The notes beneath the pieces were generated by a model. It was not told the origin of the DNA. It did not search any database and saw only the letters and a program-made list of their open reading frames with translations. This document shows, one piece after another, positions 24,192 through 31,900 of a DNA stretch of 64,000 nucleotides; position 1 is the stretch's first letter, and each line of letters opens with the position of its first letter. The stretch covers positions 3,038,001 through 3,102,000 of the forward strand of contig NZ_CP013611.1 in NCBI RefSeq assembly GCF_001482385.1, given 5' to 3'. The translations under genes were made by a program, and so were the position numbers. This DNA comes from Pseudoalteromonas rubra (GTDB lineage Bacteria > Pseudomonadota > Gammaproteobacteria > Enterobacterales > Alteromonadaceae).

Positions 24192-24222
24192 ACGCGCTCT
24201 TTCGGCCTAACTAACTTTAGTT

Positions 24223-24258
24223 CCTTGCCTTACCCCGACTGGCCGAAACGGGACAAGG
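24223..24258 (+). promoter_or_regulatory. rpsF leader hairpin, candidate S6:S18 binding site
   Basis: CCTTG (24223-24227) pairs with CAAGG (24254-24258). Inside, CCCG pairs with CGGG and the left strand carries an asymmetric bulge next to CCG. A bulged hairpin with CCG is the known feature of the S6:S18 mRNA leader in other bacteria. Position between promoter and rpsF fits autoregulation; the assignment is by resemblance. Confidence 0.5.
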
Positions 24259-24282
24259 CTATATTAACCGTAAGGAATATCC

Positions 24283-24624
24283 ATGCGTCATTACGAAATC
24301 GTATTCATGGTTCACCCAGACCAAAGTGAGCAAGTACCTGGTATGATCGAGCGTTATACTGGTGCCATCACAGAAGCTGGCGGTAAAATCCACCGCCTAG
24401 AAGACTGGGGCCGTCGTCAACTGGCTTACCCAATCGAAAAGCTTCACAAAGCACACTATGTTCTGTTGAACGTTGAAGCACCTACTGAAGTAATCAGCGA
24501 GCTTGAAACTTCTTTCCGCTACAACGATGCAGTGCTTCGTAACCTGGTTATGCGTACTAAGAACGCTGTAACTGAAGCGTCTCCTCTTGCTAAAGAAGAG
24601 AAAAAAGAAGCAGCAACTGCTTAA
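24283..24624 (+). CDS. rpsF: Small ribosomal subunit protein bS6
   Basis: 113 residues. Begins [18 protein letters not shown] and contains [20 protein letters not shown], typical of bS6, which pairs with bS18 on the 30S platform. The C-terminus is a charged Glu/Lys tail, a target of RimK-type glutamate addition in some species, though here it ends [10 protein letters not shown]. First gene of rpsF-priB-rpsR-rplI. TAAGGAAT precedes the ATG. Confidence 0.98.
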   Translation: MRHYEIVFMVHPDQSEQVPGMIERYTGAITEAGGKIHRLEDWGRRQLAYPIEKLHKAHYVLLNVEAPTEVISELETSFRYNDAVLRNLVMRTKNAVTEASPLAKEEKKEAATA

Positions 24625-24657
24625 TCGTTATTGATTCGGAATTGACCTGGTAGTTTG

Positions 24658-24984
24658 GTGAGCACTCAGTCTGAACTGTATACAAACCAGCTGGTATTAT
24701 CTGGCACGGTCTGTAAGCCACCTAAGTACAGTCAAAGCCCCGCCGGCATCGCGCATTGTATTTTTGTTTTAGAACATAAATCGATGCAGATAGAAGCTGA
24801 CCTAAATCGTAACAGTTATGTACGTATTCAGGTGGTTGCCAGCGGACAGCAGTTCCGGACTCAACTAGAGCATTTATACGTTGGGCAGACCTTACAGGTA
24901 CGCGGTTTTTTAAACCGACACGAAAGTCGCAGTGGCTTGAGTCAACTTGTATTACATGCACAACATATTGAAAGAATTAATTGA
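24658..24984 (+). CDS. priB: Primosomal replication protein N
   Basis: 108 residues, single OB fold related to SSB. It binds single-stranded DNA and bridges PriA to DnaT in replication restart. NQLVLSGTVCKPPKYSQSPAGIAHCIFVLEH matches PriB in pattern. Start is taken as GTG 24658 (a TTG one codon earlier is in frame); the ribosome binding site is weak. Its place between rpsF and rpsR is the classic one and strongly supports the identity. Confidence 0.92.
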   Translation: MSTQSELYTNQLVLSGTVCKPPKYSQSPAGIAHCIFVLEHKSMQIEADLNRNSYVRIQVVASGQQFRTQLEHLYVGQTLQVRGFLNRHESRSGLSQLVLHAQHIERIN

Positions 24985-24996
24985 GGAAATTTACTC

Positions 24997-25224
24997 ATGG
25001 CACGTTATTTCAGACGTCGTAAGTTCTGCCGTTTCAAAGCGGAAGGCGTACAACAAATCGATTACAAAGATCTGGCTACTCTTAAAAACTATGTAACTGA
25101 AAGTGGCAAAATCGTACCTAGCCGTATCACAGGTACTAGCGCTAAATACCAGCGTCAGCTAGCAACTGCTATCAAGCGTGCTCGCTACCTAGCCCTTCTT
25201 CCGTACACTGACTTACATAAGTAA
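24997..25224 (+). CDS. rpsR: Small ribosomal subunit protein bS18
   Basis: 75 residues, same length as E. coli. [19 protein letters not shown] at the N-terminus, then [22 protein letters not shown] and the basic [21 protein letters not shown]. Binds with bS6. Starts 12 bp after priB, with GAGGAA before the ATG. Confidence 0.99.
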   Translation: MARYFRRRKFCRFKAEGVQQIDYKDLATLKNYVTESGKIVPSRITGTSAKYQRQLATAIKRARYLALLPYTDLHK

Positions 25225-25259
25225 GCAGCTGATTAACAGTTTTTAAAAGGTGTAGAGAC

Positions 25260-25712
25260 ATGCAAGTTATTCTACTAGACAAGATCGCAAACCTAGGTGG
25301 CCTAGGTGACCAGGTTTCAGTTAAATCTGGTTTCGCACGTAACTTCCTTTTCCCTAAGGGCAAGGCAGTTCCTGCAACTAAAGCTAACATCGAAACTTTC
25401 GAAGCACGTCGTGCTGAGCTTGAAGCGAAAATCGCTGAAGAGCTAACTGCTGCACAAGCGCGCGCTGAAAAACTAGAAGCACTTGCTGAAGTGACTCTGG
25501 TTTCTAAAGCGGGTGACGAAGGTAAGCTATTCGGTTCTATCGGTACTCGCGATATCGCCGACGCTATCACCGCAGTAGGTCTTGAAGTTGCTAAGTCAGA
25601 AGTTCGTCTGCCTACCGGTACTATCCGTGAGACAGGTGAGTTCGACGTAACTATCCAGCTTCACACTGACGTGACAACAGCTATCAAAGTAATCGTGATC
25701 GCTGAAGCTTAA
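25260..25712 (+). CDS. rplI: Large ribosomal subunit protein bL9
   Basis: 150 residues. N-terminal domain [19 protein letters not shown], then the long connecting helix (about 40-75) and the C-terminal domain ending IKVIVIAEA. Last gene of the operon; a terminator follows. AAGGTG lies before the ATG. Confidence 0.99.
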   Translation: MQVILLDKIANLGGLGDQVSVKSGFARNFLFPKGKAVPATKANIETFEARRAELEAKIAEELTAAQARAEKLEALAEVTLVSKAGDEGKLFGSIGTRDIADAITAVGLEVAKSEVRLPTGTIRETGEFDVTIQLHTDVTTAIKVIVIAEA

Positions 25713-25725
25713 TTTTATTAAGCAC

Positions 25726-25751
25726 CAACCGCGCGCATCTGTGCGCGGTTG
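25726..25751 (+). terminator. Terminator after rplI
   Basis: CAACCGCGC / GCGCGGTTG stem of 9 bp around GCATCTGT. The following TATTCCC is only weakly T-rich. Confidence 0.7.
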
Positions 25752-26124
25752 TATTCCCAATCTCTGAAAGACAATAACAACTCCAATTTTCAGTGTGTGG
25801 ATCTGATGATTATCGGGATCATCATGGAAGATTTACAACACAAGTCGGAAAATTAATCCAAATCAAAACAACAGCGCTCGTAAACGGCTTATAGTCATCT
25901 CGGGAACAATTGTAGCTGCAATTTAATGGTCTGACCTCAAGAGGTTTTTAGGGGAAAGAGCCCGGCTGTTATAGACTGTAAGCGCGTTCCTGTTTTAGCT
26001 AATTCTGTTTTGTGATATTTTAGTTAACTGTTTTTATTACAGGCACTTTTTTTTATTGGTTAAATGTCATACATTCTAATTAATGAGTTTATGACAGCGT
26101 TATCATTTAGGTGGGAAACCCAAT
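25752..26124. other. Intergenic region before the minor pilin operon
   Basis: About 370 bp without a supported gene. It holds a 7-bp hairpin TGATGAT / ATCATCA at 25804-25824 and a small CCTC/GAGG hairpin with TTTTTA at 25934-25951. AT-rich sequence 26030-26100 probably carries the pilE promoter, though no pair of hexamers is clear. A small RNA ending near 25951 is possible but not supported further. Confidence 0.35.
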
Positions 26125-26544
26125 ATGCTTAAGACCTCCAGAATGCGTGGATTTACTTTGATAGAGCTGCTGATCGCCATTGCGATCGTTGCCATCCTGG
26201 CCAGTGTGGCATTGCCAAACTACGGCGAGTATGTGCGTGAAAGCAGACGACTGGATGCACAACATTTGTTGTTGCAAACCAGTGCCACGTTGGAGCGTAT
26301 TTATTCCCGCAATGGTGGTTACCCCAATACTGCAACATTCCAGGGTTTGCCTGCTGCTGAGTACTACACGTTCAGTTATGAGGCGCGTAATAAGCCACAA
26401 GGTGCGAGCGGTGATTTTCGCAATATGGGCTATATTTTAAGGGCGACACCAGTGGCCGATAAGGGTCAGAGCAGAGACGTGTGTGGCGTGCTGACGTTAG
26501 ACCATTTGGGCAATCAGGGAGGCAACCTGAATGACTGTTGGTAA
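26125..26544 (+). CDS. pilE: Type IV minor pilin PilE-like
   Basis: 139 residues. Prepilin peptidase site RGFTLIELLIAIAIVAIL with Glu at +5, then the hydrophobic N-terminal helix and a C-terminal pair of cysteines (CGVL...NDCW) that would form the D-loop disulfide. Length and the PNYGEYVRESRR segment fit the PilE minor pilin of the PilE-FimT/U-PilV-W-X set that primes type IV pilus assembly. First gene of an operon with overlapping or abutting members. Confidence 0.87.
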   Translation: MLKTSRMRGFTLIELLIAIAIVAILASVALPNYGEYVRESRRLDAQHLLLQTSATLERIYSRNGGYPNTATFQGLPAAEYYTFSYEARNKPQGASGDFRNMGYILRATPVADKGQSRDVCGVLTLDHLGNQGGNLNDCW

Positions 26545-26992
26545 ATATACCCAGCGTGGCGTAACGCTCGTTGAATTGTTGGTGGTATTGGCGATTATTG
26601 CCATTCTGGCTATGGTTGCAGCACCGTCTTTAATCGGCCAGATTAAACAAGACCGGGTTAATACCACGGCAAACAAGTTAAGTAGTTTTTATCGTTTTGC
26701 GCGCAGTGAAGCGGTAAAACGGGAAGTGCCAGTAAAGCTAGAGTTGGAAAACAGCGACTGGGTCATGAAGGTGGTTGAGCAAGGTCAGGAAGTGACTTTA
26801 AAGCGTTTTACGATTGATCATAACCAAGTGGCGGTGAACCTGGTCGACAGGACATTACGTTCAAGTGGTGAGTTGAGTGCATTTAGTAACATTCTGATTT
26901 CAGATAACGATGCGGCAACGGATGATGTGCGTTTGTGCATTCTACACAGTGGGCAAAGTTGGTTGGGTAAGGCGACAGATAATTGCGCGTAG
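26531..26992 (+). CDS. fimT: GspH/FimT family pseudopilin
   Basis: 153 residues. Cleavage site QRGVTLVELLVVLAIIAIL at the N-terminus, with Glu5, followed by the GspH-like pattern QDRVNTTANKLSSFYRFARSEAVKRE. A minor pilin of the FimT/FimU group. It overlaps the end of pilE by 14 bases and pilV by 10, implying coupled translation. Ends with DNCA. Confidence 0.88.
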   Translation: MTVGKYTQRGVTLVELLVVLAIIAILAMVAAPSLIGQIKQDRVNTTANKLSSFYRFARSEAVKREVPVKLELENSDWVMKVVEQGQEVTLKRFTIDHNQVAVNLVDRTLRSSGELSAFSNILISDNDAATDDVRLCILHSGQSWLGKATDNCA

Positions 26993-27378
26993 TAAAAGGT
27001 TTTTCATTGCTGGAAGTCATGGTGTCTATGGTCATCGCAGCCATTGCCTTGCTGGGGCTTGCTGCGGCGCAGATAAAAGCCATGCAGTTTGCACAGAATA
27101 GCTTTAAGTACACTATTGCCCTGATCCATGGCCAGAATGCAATAGAGCGGATCTGGCCGGATATTTGTCACTACCAAAGTGTCAACACCAGCCTGAACCC
27201 AGGTACGAATCCGACAGCGGCGGGATTGTACCCGAATGATCCGCGTTTCACGCTGACGCTACCCGAGACATTTAGCCTTGATATGAGTGTGTCAGTCAGC
27301 TGGCATGACGAACGTATGACAGATACGGGGGTGGATCAAATTTCCTTGCATGCCAGCTTTGTTAATGTTTGCTTATGA
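26983..27378 (+). CDS. pilV: Type IV pilus minor pilin PilV-like
   Basis: 131 residues. Prepilin motif VKGFSLLEVMVSMVIAAIALLGLAA with Glu5. The leader is only about six residues from the TTG at 26983, the one start that fits the frame and the overlap with fimT. ERIWPDICHY and the short length fit PilV. It overlaps pilW by four bases. Confidence 0.85.
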   Translation: MRVVKGFSLLEVMVSMVIAAIALLGLAAAQIKAMQFAQNSFKYTIALIHGQNAIERIWPDICHYQSVNTSLNPGTNPTAAGLYPNDPRFTLTLPETFSLDMSVSVSWHDERMTDTGVDQISLHASFVNVCL

Positions 27379-27899
27379 GTCGTTTGATGAACTACCGCGG
27401 ATTTACCCTGCTGGAGCTTTTGATAGCACTATCGATAGGGCTGTTTATGCTCGGTGGTATTGCAGTGGCCTATTCGACCATTCGCAGCACCATTGCTGTT
27501 AATCAGGAATTGGCACAAGCACAGGAAGTGATCCGCTACACCAGTCAGCTTATGACCCGGAGCATCAAGCAAACGGCTTCTACGCCCCAGGTCAGACTCA
27601 ATGGTCGCGCGTTAGAGGTTACGCAGGTCGCCAACACGCCAGCATGTGATGGCAGTGTACCTGCAGTCACTTATACAGAAACATTTTCCTTGCTTGACGG
27701 TTATTTGTTGTGTGATATCAGCTCGGATAACTTGCCTGCTCAACGTTTATTGCGCGGTGTAAATGCTTTGAGTTTTTCCGTCAACGGCTTGATCACGTCG
27801 ATCACGGTAACGCCCGTGGGCATTCCAGTGCAGTATGCAGCGGGGATCCAAATAGACGTTGCTGCGAGCCAGCAAGTGCTGGCGACGGCCAATTGGTGA
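27375..27899 (+). CDS. pilW: Type IV pilus minor pilin PilW-like
   Basis: 174 residues from ATG 27375, which overlaps the pilV stop. Motif YRGFTLLELLIALSIGLFMLGG with Glu5, followed by QAQEVIRYTSQLMTRSIKQT. Shorter than PilW of Pseudomonas aeruginosa (about 275), with a reduced C-terminal domain. Two cysteines (CDGS, LLCDIS) could pair. Position between pilV and the pilX-like gene supports the name. Confidence 0.8.
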   Translation: MSRLMNYRGFTLLELLIALSIGLFMLGGIAVAYSTIRSTIAVNQELAQAQEVIRYTSQLMTRSIKQTASTPQVRLNGRALEVTQVANTPACDGSVPAVTYTETFSLLDGYLLCDISSDNLPAQRLLRGVNALSFSVNGLITSITVTPVGIPVQYAAGIQIDVAASQQVLATANW

Positions 27900-27903
27900 C
27901 ACT

Positions 27904-29646
27904 ATGAAGATGCAGAGTACAAGACAGTGTGGATTTACCCTGATTAAAGTTATGCTACTGAGTTCAGTGGCCAGCGTCGTTGTGTTTGCTGCTTTTAAAG
28001 ATACCCTGGTACAAGAACGCTTGAGTGGTAACTATCAAAAAGACCTCAATGCCCGTCTCCTGGCCGAAAAAGGGGTCATAGAGCGGGGTCAGGCACTTAA
28101 AGCCGCCATCACCAATAACGCCAATCTGACACTTGATCAGGCTGTGCAGCAGATAGGCGCGGGGCTGGGGACTGGCGAACTCGACGGGACAAGCTATGAC
28201 GCACAGTTGTCAGTCAATGGAGATGAAGTGTCGATTGCCAGCCTGGGTAAGCGTTATGATGATCAGGCGCATGCGCGAATGGTCTCTTACTTTAAATACA
28301 CGCCAGCTGAACGCAGCTCAGTGTTTCAAAATGCGGTAACTGGATGTAAAGGCGTTAATCTGGCTGGTAGTGGCCTGGTTGATAGCTATGACTCCACTTT
28401 GGGCAGTTATGAAGACACGCGCACCAGCAATGGTGATGTTAATACAGTGATTGGTGATGCCGATGTGGTGCTGAATGGGCATTCACCCATTATGGGCGAT
28501 GTAAAAGCATCGGGCATCTTGTATCTCAAAGGGTCTTCGCCTGTCGTTGGCACTGTGCAATCGAATACTGGGATCGACATTTCTGCGGGCAGTGGGGTGC
28601 GGGTTGACGGAGATGTGCTCACTCAGGGGTTTGTTAAACACAATGGCGGCCAGATCACAGGTGTGCTGCGCGCAAACGGTGACGTAAGCATGAAGTGGGG
28701 TGCTGAGATCCTCAATCAAAATCAGGCTGAGCTAGATATCATGTATGGGGGAACGGGCAGTTTTCAAAGTAGTCATGTACAGAATGGGCTCCATTACTCA
28801 GCGGATCGCTTCAATGTGAACCCTGAGGTTGAAGCGGTGCGTGTCTATGATCCAAGTTCGCCAGATTATGACCCTAATGACCCTGACAAAGAATGTGACC
28901 CGCTGGCTTTACCGCTCAATATGCCTTCCGTGATAGACAGCAATAACACTTACACGGATTTTACGGTTGGTGCACAGACCGACTATGTGTTCACGCCAAG
29001 TGAAGGCCGTTATATACGGGGTGGCAGCGGTACCTGGTCTTCGAGCCCTGCCGACATCTATTTGTTCCAGCATCTGACGCAAAGTCATGGCCAGAGTAAT
29101 ACCAGCAGCGAATATGTCTTCGGTATGAAAAACATGAAGCTCACCAGTGATGGCACTATTACCATAGAAGGCGGTGATGTGATCTGGCTGGTTGATGGGG
29201 ATCTCAAAATGACGGGCGACACCAGCATCACCATCAAAGCAGACAGCAGCCTGGCCATTTTTGTCACCGGAAAAGTGGATTTTGGTGCCAGCGGGGTAGT
29301 GCTCACAGAGCAGGAAGGGTTGACTGACAGTGGTTTTCCAAGCCTGAGCATCTTCTCATCCTATTCAGGCCAGAATGGCATCACAATGCGGGGGGCCAGT
29401 TCAATGTACGCTGTCATATATGCGCCGGTGACCAGCATTGCTATGCGCGGCAGTGGCCAGTTTTATGGCACCATTCGTGGCGCAACCATAGATGCGACGG
29501 GCGGCAGTGGTGTGCATTTTGATGAAGCGCTGAAAAACTTCAATCTTGGTAACGGTGGCGTGATCACGCCGGCAAAACTGGAGTTTATGGGATGGCGTTT
29601 TGAGTCTGGTGACGAGTACCAGACACCCGATGAAGACGAAGAGTAA
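27904..29646 (+). CDS. Long PilX-like pseudopilin with beta-rich C-terminal domain
   Basis: 580 residues from ATG 27904; an earlier in-frame opening overlaps pilW. The N-terminus has CGFTLIKVMLLSSVASVVV, a prepilin-type helix in which the usual Glu5 is Lys. Residues 25-130 resemble PilX N-terminal regions; residues 160-570 are Gly, Ser and Asp rich with repeated short strands (GDVKASGILYLKG, GDLKMTGDTSITIKAD), like the DUF7305 C-terminal domains of large PilX-type proteins. It probably sits at the pilus tip. No pilY1 gene follows. The Asp-rich VYDPSSPDYDPNDPDKECD segment near residue 320 could bind calcium. Confidence 0.75.
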   Translation: MKMQSTRQCGFTLIKVMLLSSVASVVVFAAFKDTLVQERLSGNYQKDLNARLLAEKGVIERGQALKAAITNNANLTLDQAVQQIGAGLGTGELDGTSYDAQLSVNGDEVSIASLGKRYDDQAHARMVSYFKYTPAERSSVFQNAVTGCKGVNLAGSGLVDSYDSTLGSYEDTRTSNGDVNTVIGDADVVLNGHSPIMGDVKASGILYLKGSSPVVGTVQSNTGIDISAGSGVRVDGDVLTQGFVKHNGGQITGVLRANGDVSMKWGAEILNQNQAELDIMYGGTGSFQSSHVQNGLHYSADRFNVNPEVEAVRVYDPSSPDYDPNDPDKECDPLALPLNMPSVIDSNNTYTDFTVGAQTDYVFTPSEGRYIRGGSGTWSSSPADIYLFQHLTQSHGQSNTSSEYVFGMKNMKLTSDGTITIEGGDVIWLVDGDLKMTGDTSITIKADSSLAIFVTGKVDFGASGVVLTEQEGLTDSGFPSLSIFSSYSGQNGITMRGASSMYAVIYAPVTSIAMRGSGQFYGTIRGATIDATGGSGVHFDEALKNFNLGNGGVITPAKLEFMGWRFESGDEYQTPDEDEE

Positions 29647-29687
29647 CCCTCCTGACAGTTGTAAAAAAAAAATTTTCTCGCCTGTTT

Positions 29688-29716
29688 AAACCTTTTGTTG
29701 TCCCACGCTCGTCTTA
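29688..29716 (+). promoter_or_regulatory. Putative ECF sigma-dependent promoter
   Basis: AAACCTT (29688-29694), 15-bp spacer, CGTCTTA (29710-29716). An AAC-type -35 with a CGTC-type -10 is the usual form of ECF promoters, and such sites commonly precede the sigma gene itself. The site is 84 bp before the ECF gene start. Confidence 0.5.
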
Positions 29717-29800
29717 TCTTCCAAACATCGCACCATTGGGTTACTTTCTTTATAGCACCTGATATGTCACGATGATGACTCGTAAGCGAAGGAATACTCT

Positions 29801-30352
29801 ATGATAATCAATGCCAAAGAGGCATTTAACCCAGATACGATTGAACTGTTAGTGCAGCGTGCTCAGCAGGGCGAGCAAGCGGCGTTTGAACAGCTCTATC
29901 AACAGTGTTATCGCAGGGTGTATGGACTGTGTTTACGTTTGCTCGCTGATCAGGCACATGCGGAAGATGCGACGCAGGAGGTGTTTGTACAGCTTTGGCA
30001 CAAAATTGCTCAGTTTCAGGGCCAGTCAAAGTTCACTACCTGGCTACACAGTGTCACATCGAATGTCGCGATCAGTTATTTACGTAAACAAAAAAACTGG
30101 CTGCAAAAAGTGGTTAGCCTCGAAGACAGTGGGATGGAACACGCCGAGATAATGCAATGCCAATCGCTCAACGGGCTCGACAAATTGATCTTACGTTTGC
30201 CGGAGCGAGCGCGTCTGGTGTTTGTGTTGCACGCGGTAGAAGGGTACCGCCATGAAGAAGTCGCTAATATGTTGAATATGGCGGTAGGCTCAAGTAAATC
30301 GCAGTTTCACCGGGCCAGGAAATTGTTACAGGAGTGGTATGACAATGAGTAA
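29801..30352 (+). CDS. ECF-family RNA polymerase sigma factor
   Basis: 183 residues. Region 2 runs from about 20 to 95 with AAFEQLYQQCYRRVYGLCLR, DATQEVFVQLW and FTTWLHSVTSNVAISYLRK. Region 4 spans about 125-180, with LPERARLVFVLHAVEGYRHEEVA and a C-terminal helix-turn-helix. ATG after AAGGAA. The stop overlaps the next gene, a probable anti-sigma factor. Target genes are unknown; its own operon including the DUF4097 gene is the likely minimum. Confidence 0.92.
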   Translation: MIINAKEAFNPDTIELLVQRAQQGEQAAFEQLYQQCYRRVYGLCLRLLADQAHAEDATQEVFVQLWHKIAQFQGQSKFTTWLHSVTSNVAISYLRKQKNWLQKVVSLEDSGMEHAEIMQCQSLNGLDKLILRLPERARLVFVLHAVEGYRHEEVANMLNMAVGSSKSQFHRARKLLQEWYDNE

Positions 30353-30830
30353 ACCAACATTTGAGCAGTTTCTGAAACAACAACTGCCGCGGCAGCAAGA
30401 TCAGGAGCAGCTGCCTGAACCACGAAGAGATTTGTGGCAGGGTATTGAAAAAGCCATCAATGTATCCAGCACAGTGGCTCCATCACGCAGCCCCTGGATA
30501 AAATTGGCGGGGGTCGCTGCCTGTGTATCGGCTGGTTTACTGAGCTGGCAGGTCATTATGACGCAGCCCAGGCAAGATACCATGACCCATATGAGCGCTT
30601 TTTTTGAGCAGAAGAAACAGACATTATTGGTTCAGTATGAGGCACAGCCCGCCTTGACGAAAGACTGGCAAGGGCCACTGCAGGAACTGGAGGAAGCAGA
30701 GCAGGCGATTAAGCTGGCACTGATGAAAGATCCGGACAACCCAGCTCTGCTCAAGATGCTGGCACAGGTTTACCAGCAACAGTTAGATTTAATCACTAAG
30801 GTACATCAGCCCCAGTGGCAACAGATTTAG
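30339..30830 (+). CDS. Probable membrane anti-sigma factor
   Basis: 163 residues (161 from the ATG at 30345). An N-terminal cytoplasmic stretch of about 50 residues, one membrane segment (SPWIKLAGVAACVSAGLLSW, about 53-72), then a periplasmic helical domain rich in Gln and Lys. No zinc-binding HxxxCxxC motif is seen, so it is not a ZAS-type factor. The role is inferred from overlap with the ECF gene. Confidence 0.72.
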   Translation: MTMSKPTFEQFLKQQLPRQQDQEQLPEPRRDLWQGIEKAINVSSTVAPSRSPWIKLAGVAACVSAGLLSWQVIMTQPRQDTMTHMSAFFEQKKQTLLVQYEAQPALTKDWQGPLQELEEAEQAIKLALMKDPDNPALLKMLAQVYQQQLDLITKVHQPQWQQI

Positions 30831-30839
30831 GAGAGAAGC

Positions 30840-31781
30840 ATGAAAGCAATCATTTTTGGACTGGCTACGCTGCCGCTGTTTGCCCTGGCGGGTGACAAGA
30901 TTGACGAACAGATAGAAATACCGCTGGATGGCAAAGTCGTTATTGAAAGCCAGCGTGGTAAAGTGACAATTAAATCATGGGATAAGCCAAGCTTTCAGGT
31001 CAGTGGTGAACTGGATGAACTGGCCGAAGGTTACACGCTGGAAACTCAGGGCAGTGTGACCGAGTTTATTGTTAAAATGCCACGCCGTAGCAAGAGCTGG
31101 AACAATCAGCGAGATGGCTCTCGGTTGACCATTTATATGCCAAAGCAAAGTGAGCTTAACTTTGAAGGGGTGAGTGTTGACGTGGATGTCAGTCATTTTG
31201 AGGCTGACGTGGCCGTCACTACAGTCAACGGGGACATTGAGGCCAATGAGCTCAGCGGCAAGGTTGAACTGGAAACCGTGAATGGCGATATAGAAGGCAA
31301 AAAATTATCTGGCAATATTCGCTATGAAACGGTCAATGGTGATATCGAAGATATGGCATCAAATGGCAAGTTGCGTTTCAATGCGGTTAATGGCGGCATT
31401 GAGAGTGTGACTCAGGCCACTGATATTCGTGTTGAAAACGTCAATGGAGAAGTCGATTTTGATATTGCCAGCCTGAAAGACTTACGTATGAGTACCGTGA
31501 ATGGTGAAATTAGCGTGCGTCTGAGAGCGCTCGAAAAAAGCGCGAATATTCGTTTTGAGTCGGTCAGTGGCGATGTTGACTTTTACTTCCCTACAGAGCT
31601 ATCTGCACGCTTTGACATTGATGCCCATGCAGGTGGCCGGATCATCAATGAGCTTTCAACAGACAAAGAGAAGAAAGCCAAATATGGCCCATCCCGGGAA
31701 TTGGAGTTTGTGGTCAAAGATGGTGACGTGGATGTGGAAATCGATACTGTCAGTGGACGTATTGCATTGAAGAAACTGTAA
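30840..31781 (+). CDS. DUF4097 beta-solenoid protein
   Basis: 313 residues with a signal peptide (1-17, ends ALAGD). The core has at least seven repeats of about 20 residues, each carrying VNGDI, VNGGI, VNGEV or VSGDV, as in DUF4097 proteins, which fold as a right-handed beta helix. Probably periplasmic or surface-exposed. It lies 9 bp after the anti-sigma gene. Frequent partner of ECF sigma operons; molecular function unknown. Confidence 0.85.
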   Translation: MKAIIFGLATLPLFALAGDKIDEQIEIPLDGKVVIESQRGKVTIKSWDKPSFQVSGELDELAEGYTLETQGSVTEFIVKMPRRSKSWNNQRDGSRLTIYMPKQSELNFEGVSVDVDVSHFEADVAVTTVNGDIEANELSGKVELETVNGDIEGKKLSGNIRYETVNGDIEDMASNGKLRFNAVNGGIESVTQATDIRVENVNGEVDFDIASLKDLRMSTVNGEISVRLRALEKSANIRFESVSGDVDFYFPTELSARFDIDAHAGGRIINELSTDKEKKAKYGPSRELEFVVKDGDVDVEIDTVSGRIALKKL

Positions 31782-31900
31782 TGCAGTGATGGGGGCGTGC
31801 AATGCGCCTCCTTTGGCCCACATTAGAGCGATAATCAAGATTCATTTCCACCCCAATTGCGTATACAATAACAGGTCTTTCCCTTAGTGTTTGTAGTGAT

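Noticed and set aside
24655..24657. TTG at 24655 as the priB start
   Set aside because: The GTG at 24658 is the next codon and the better initiator; neither has a strong ribosome binding site.
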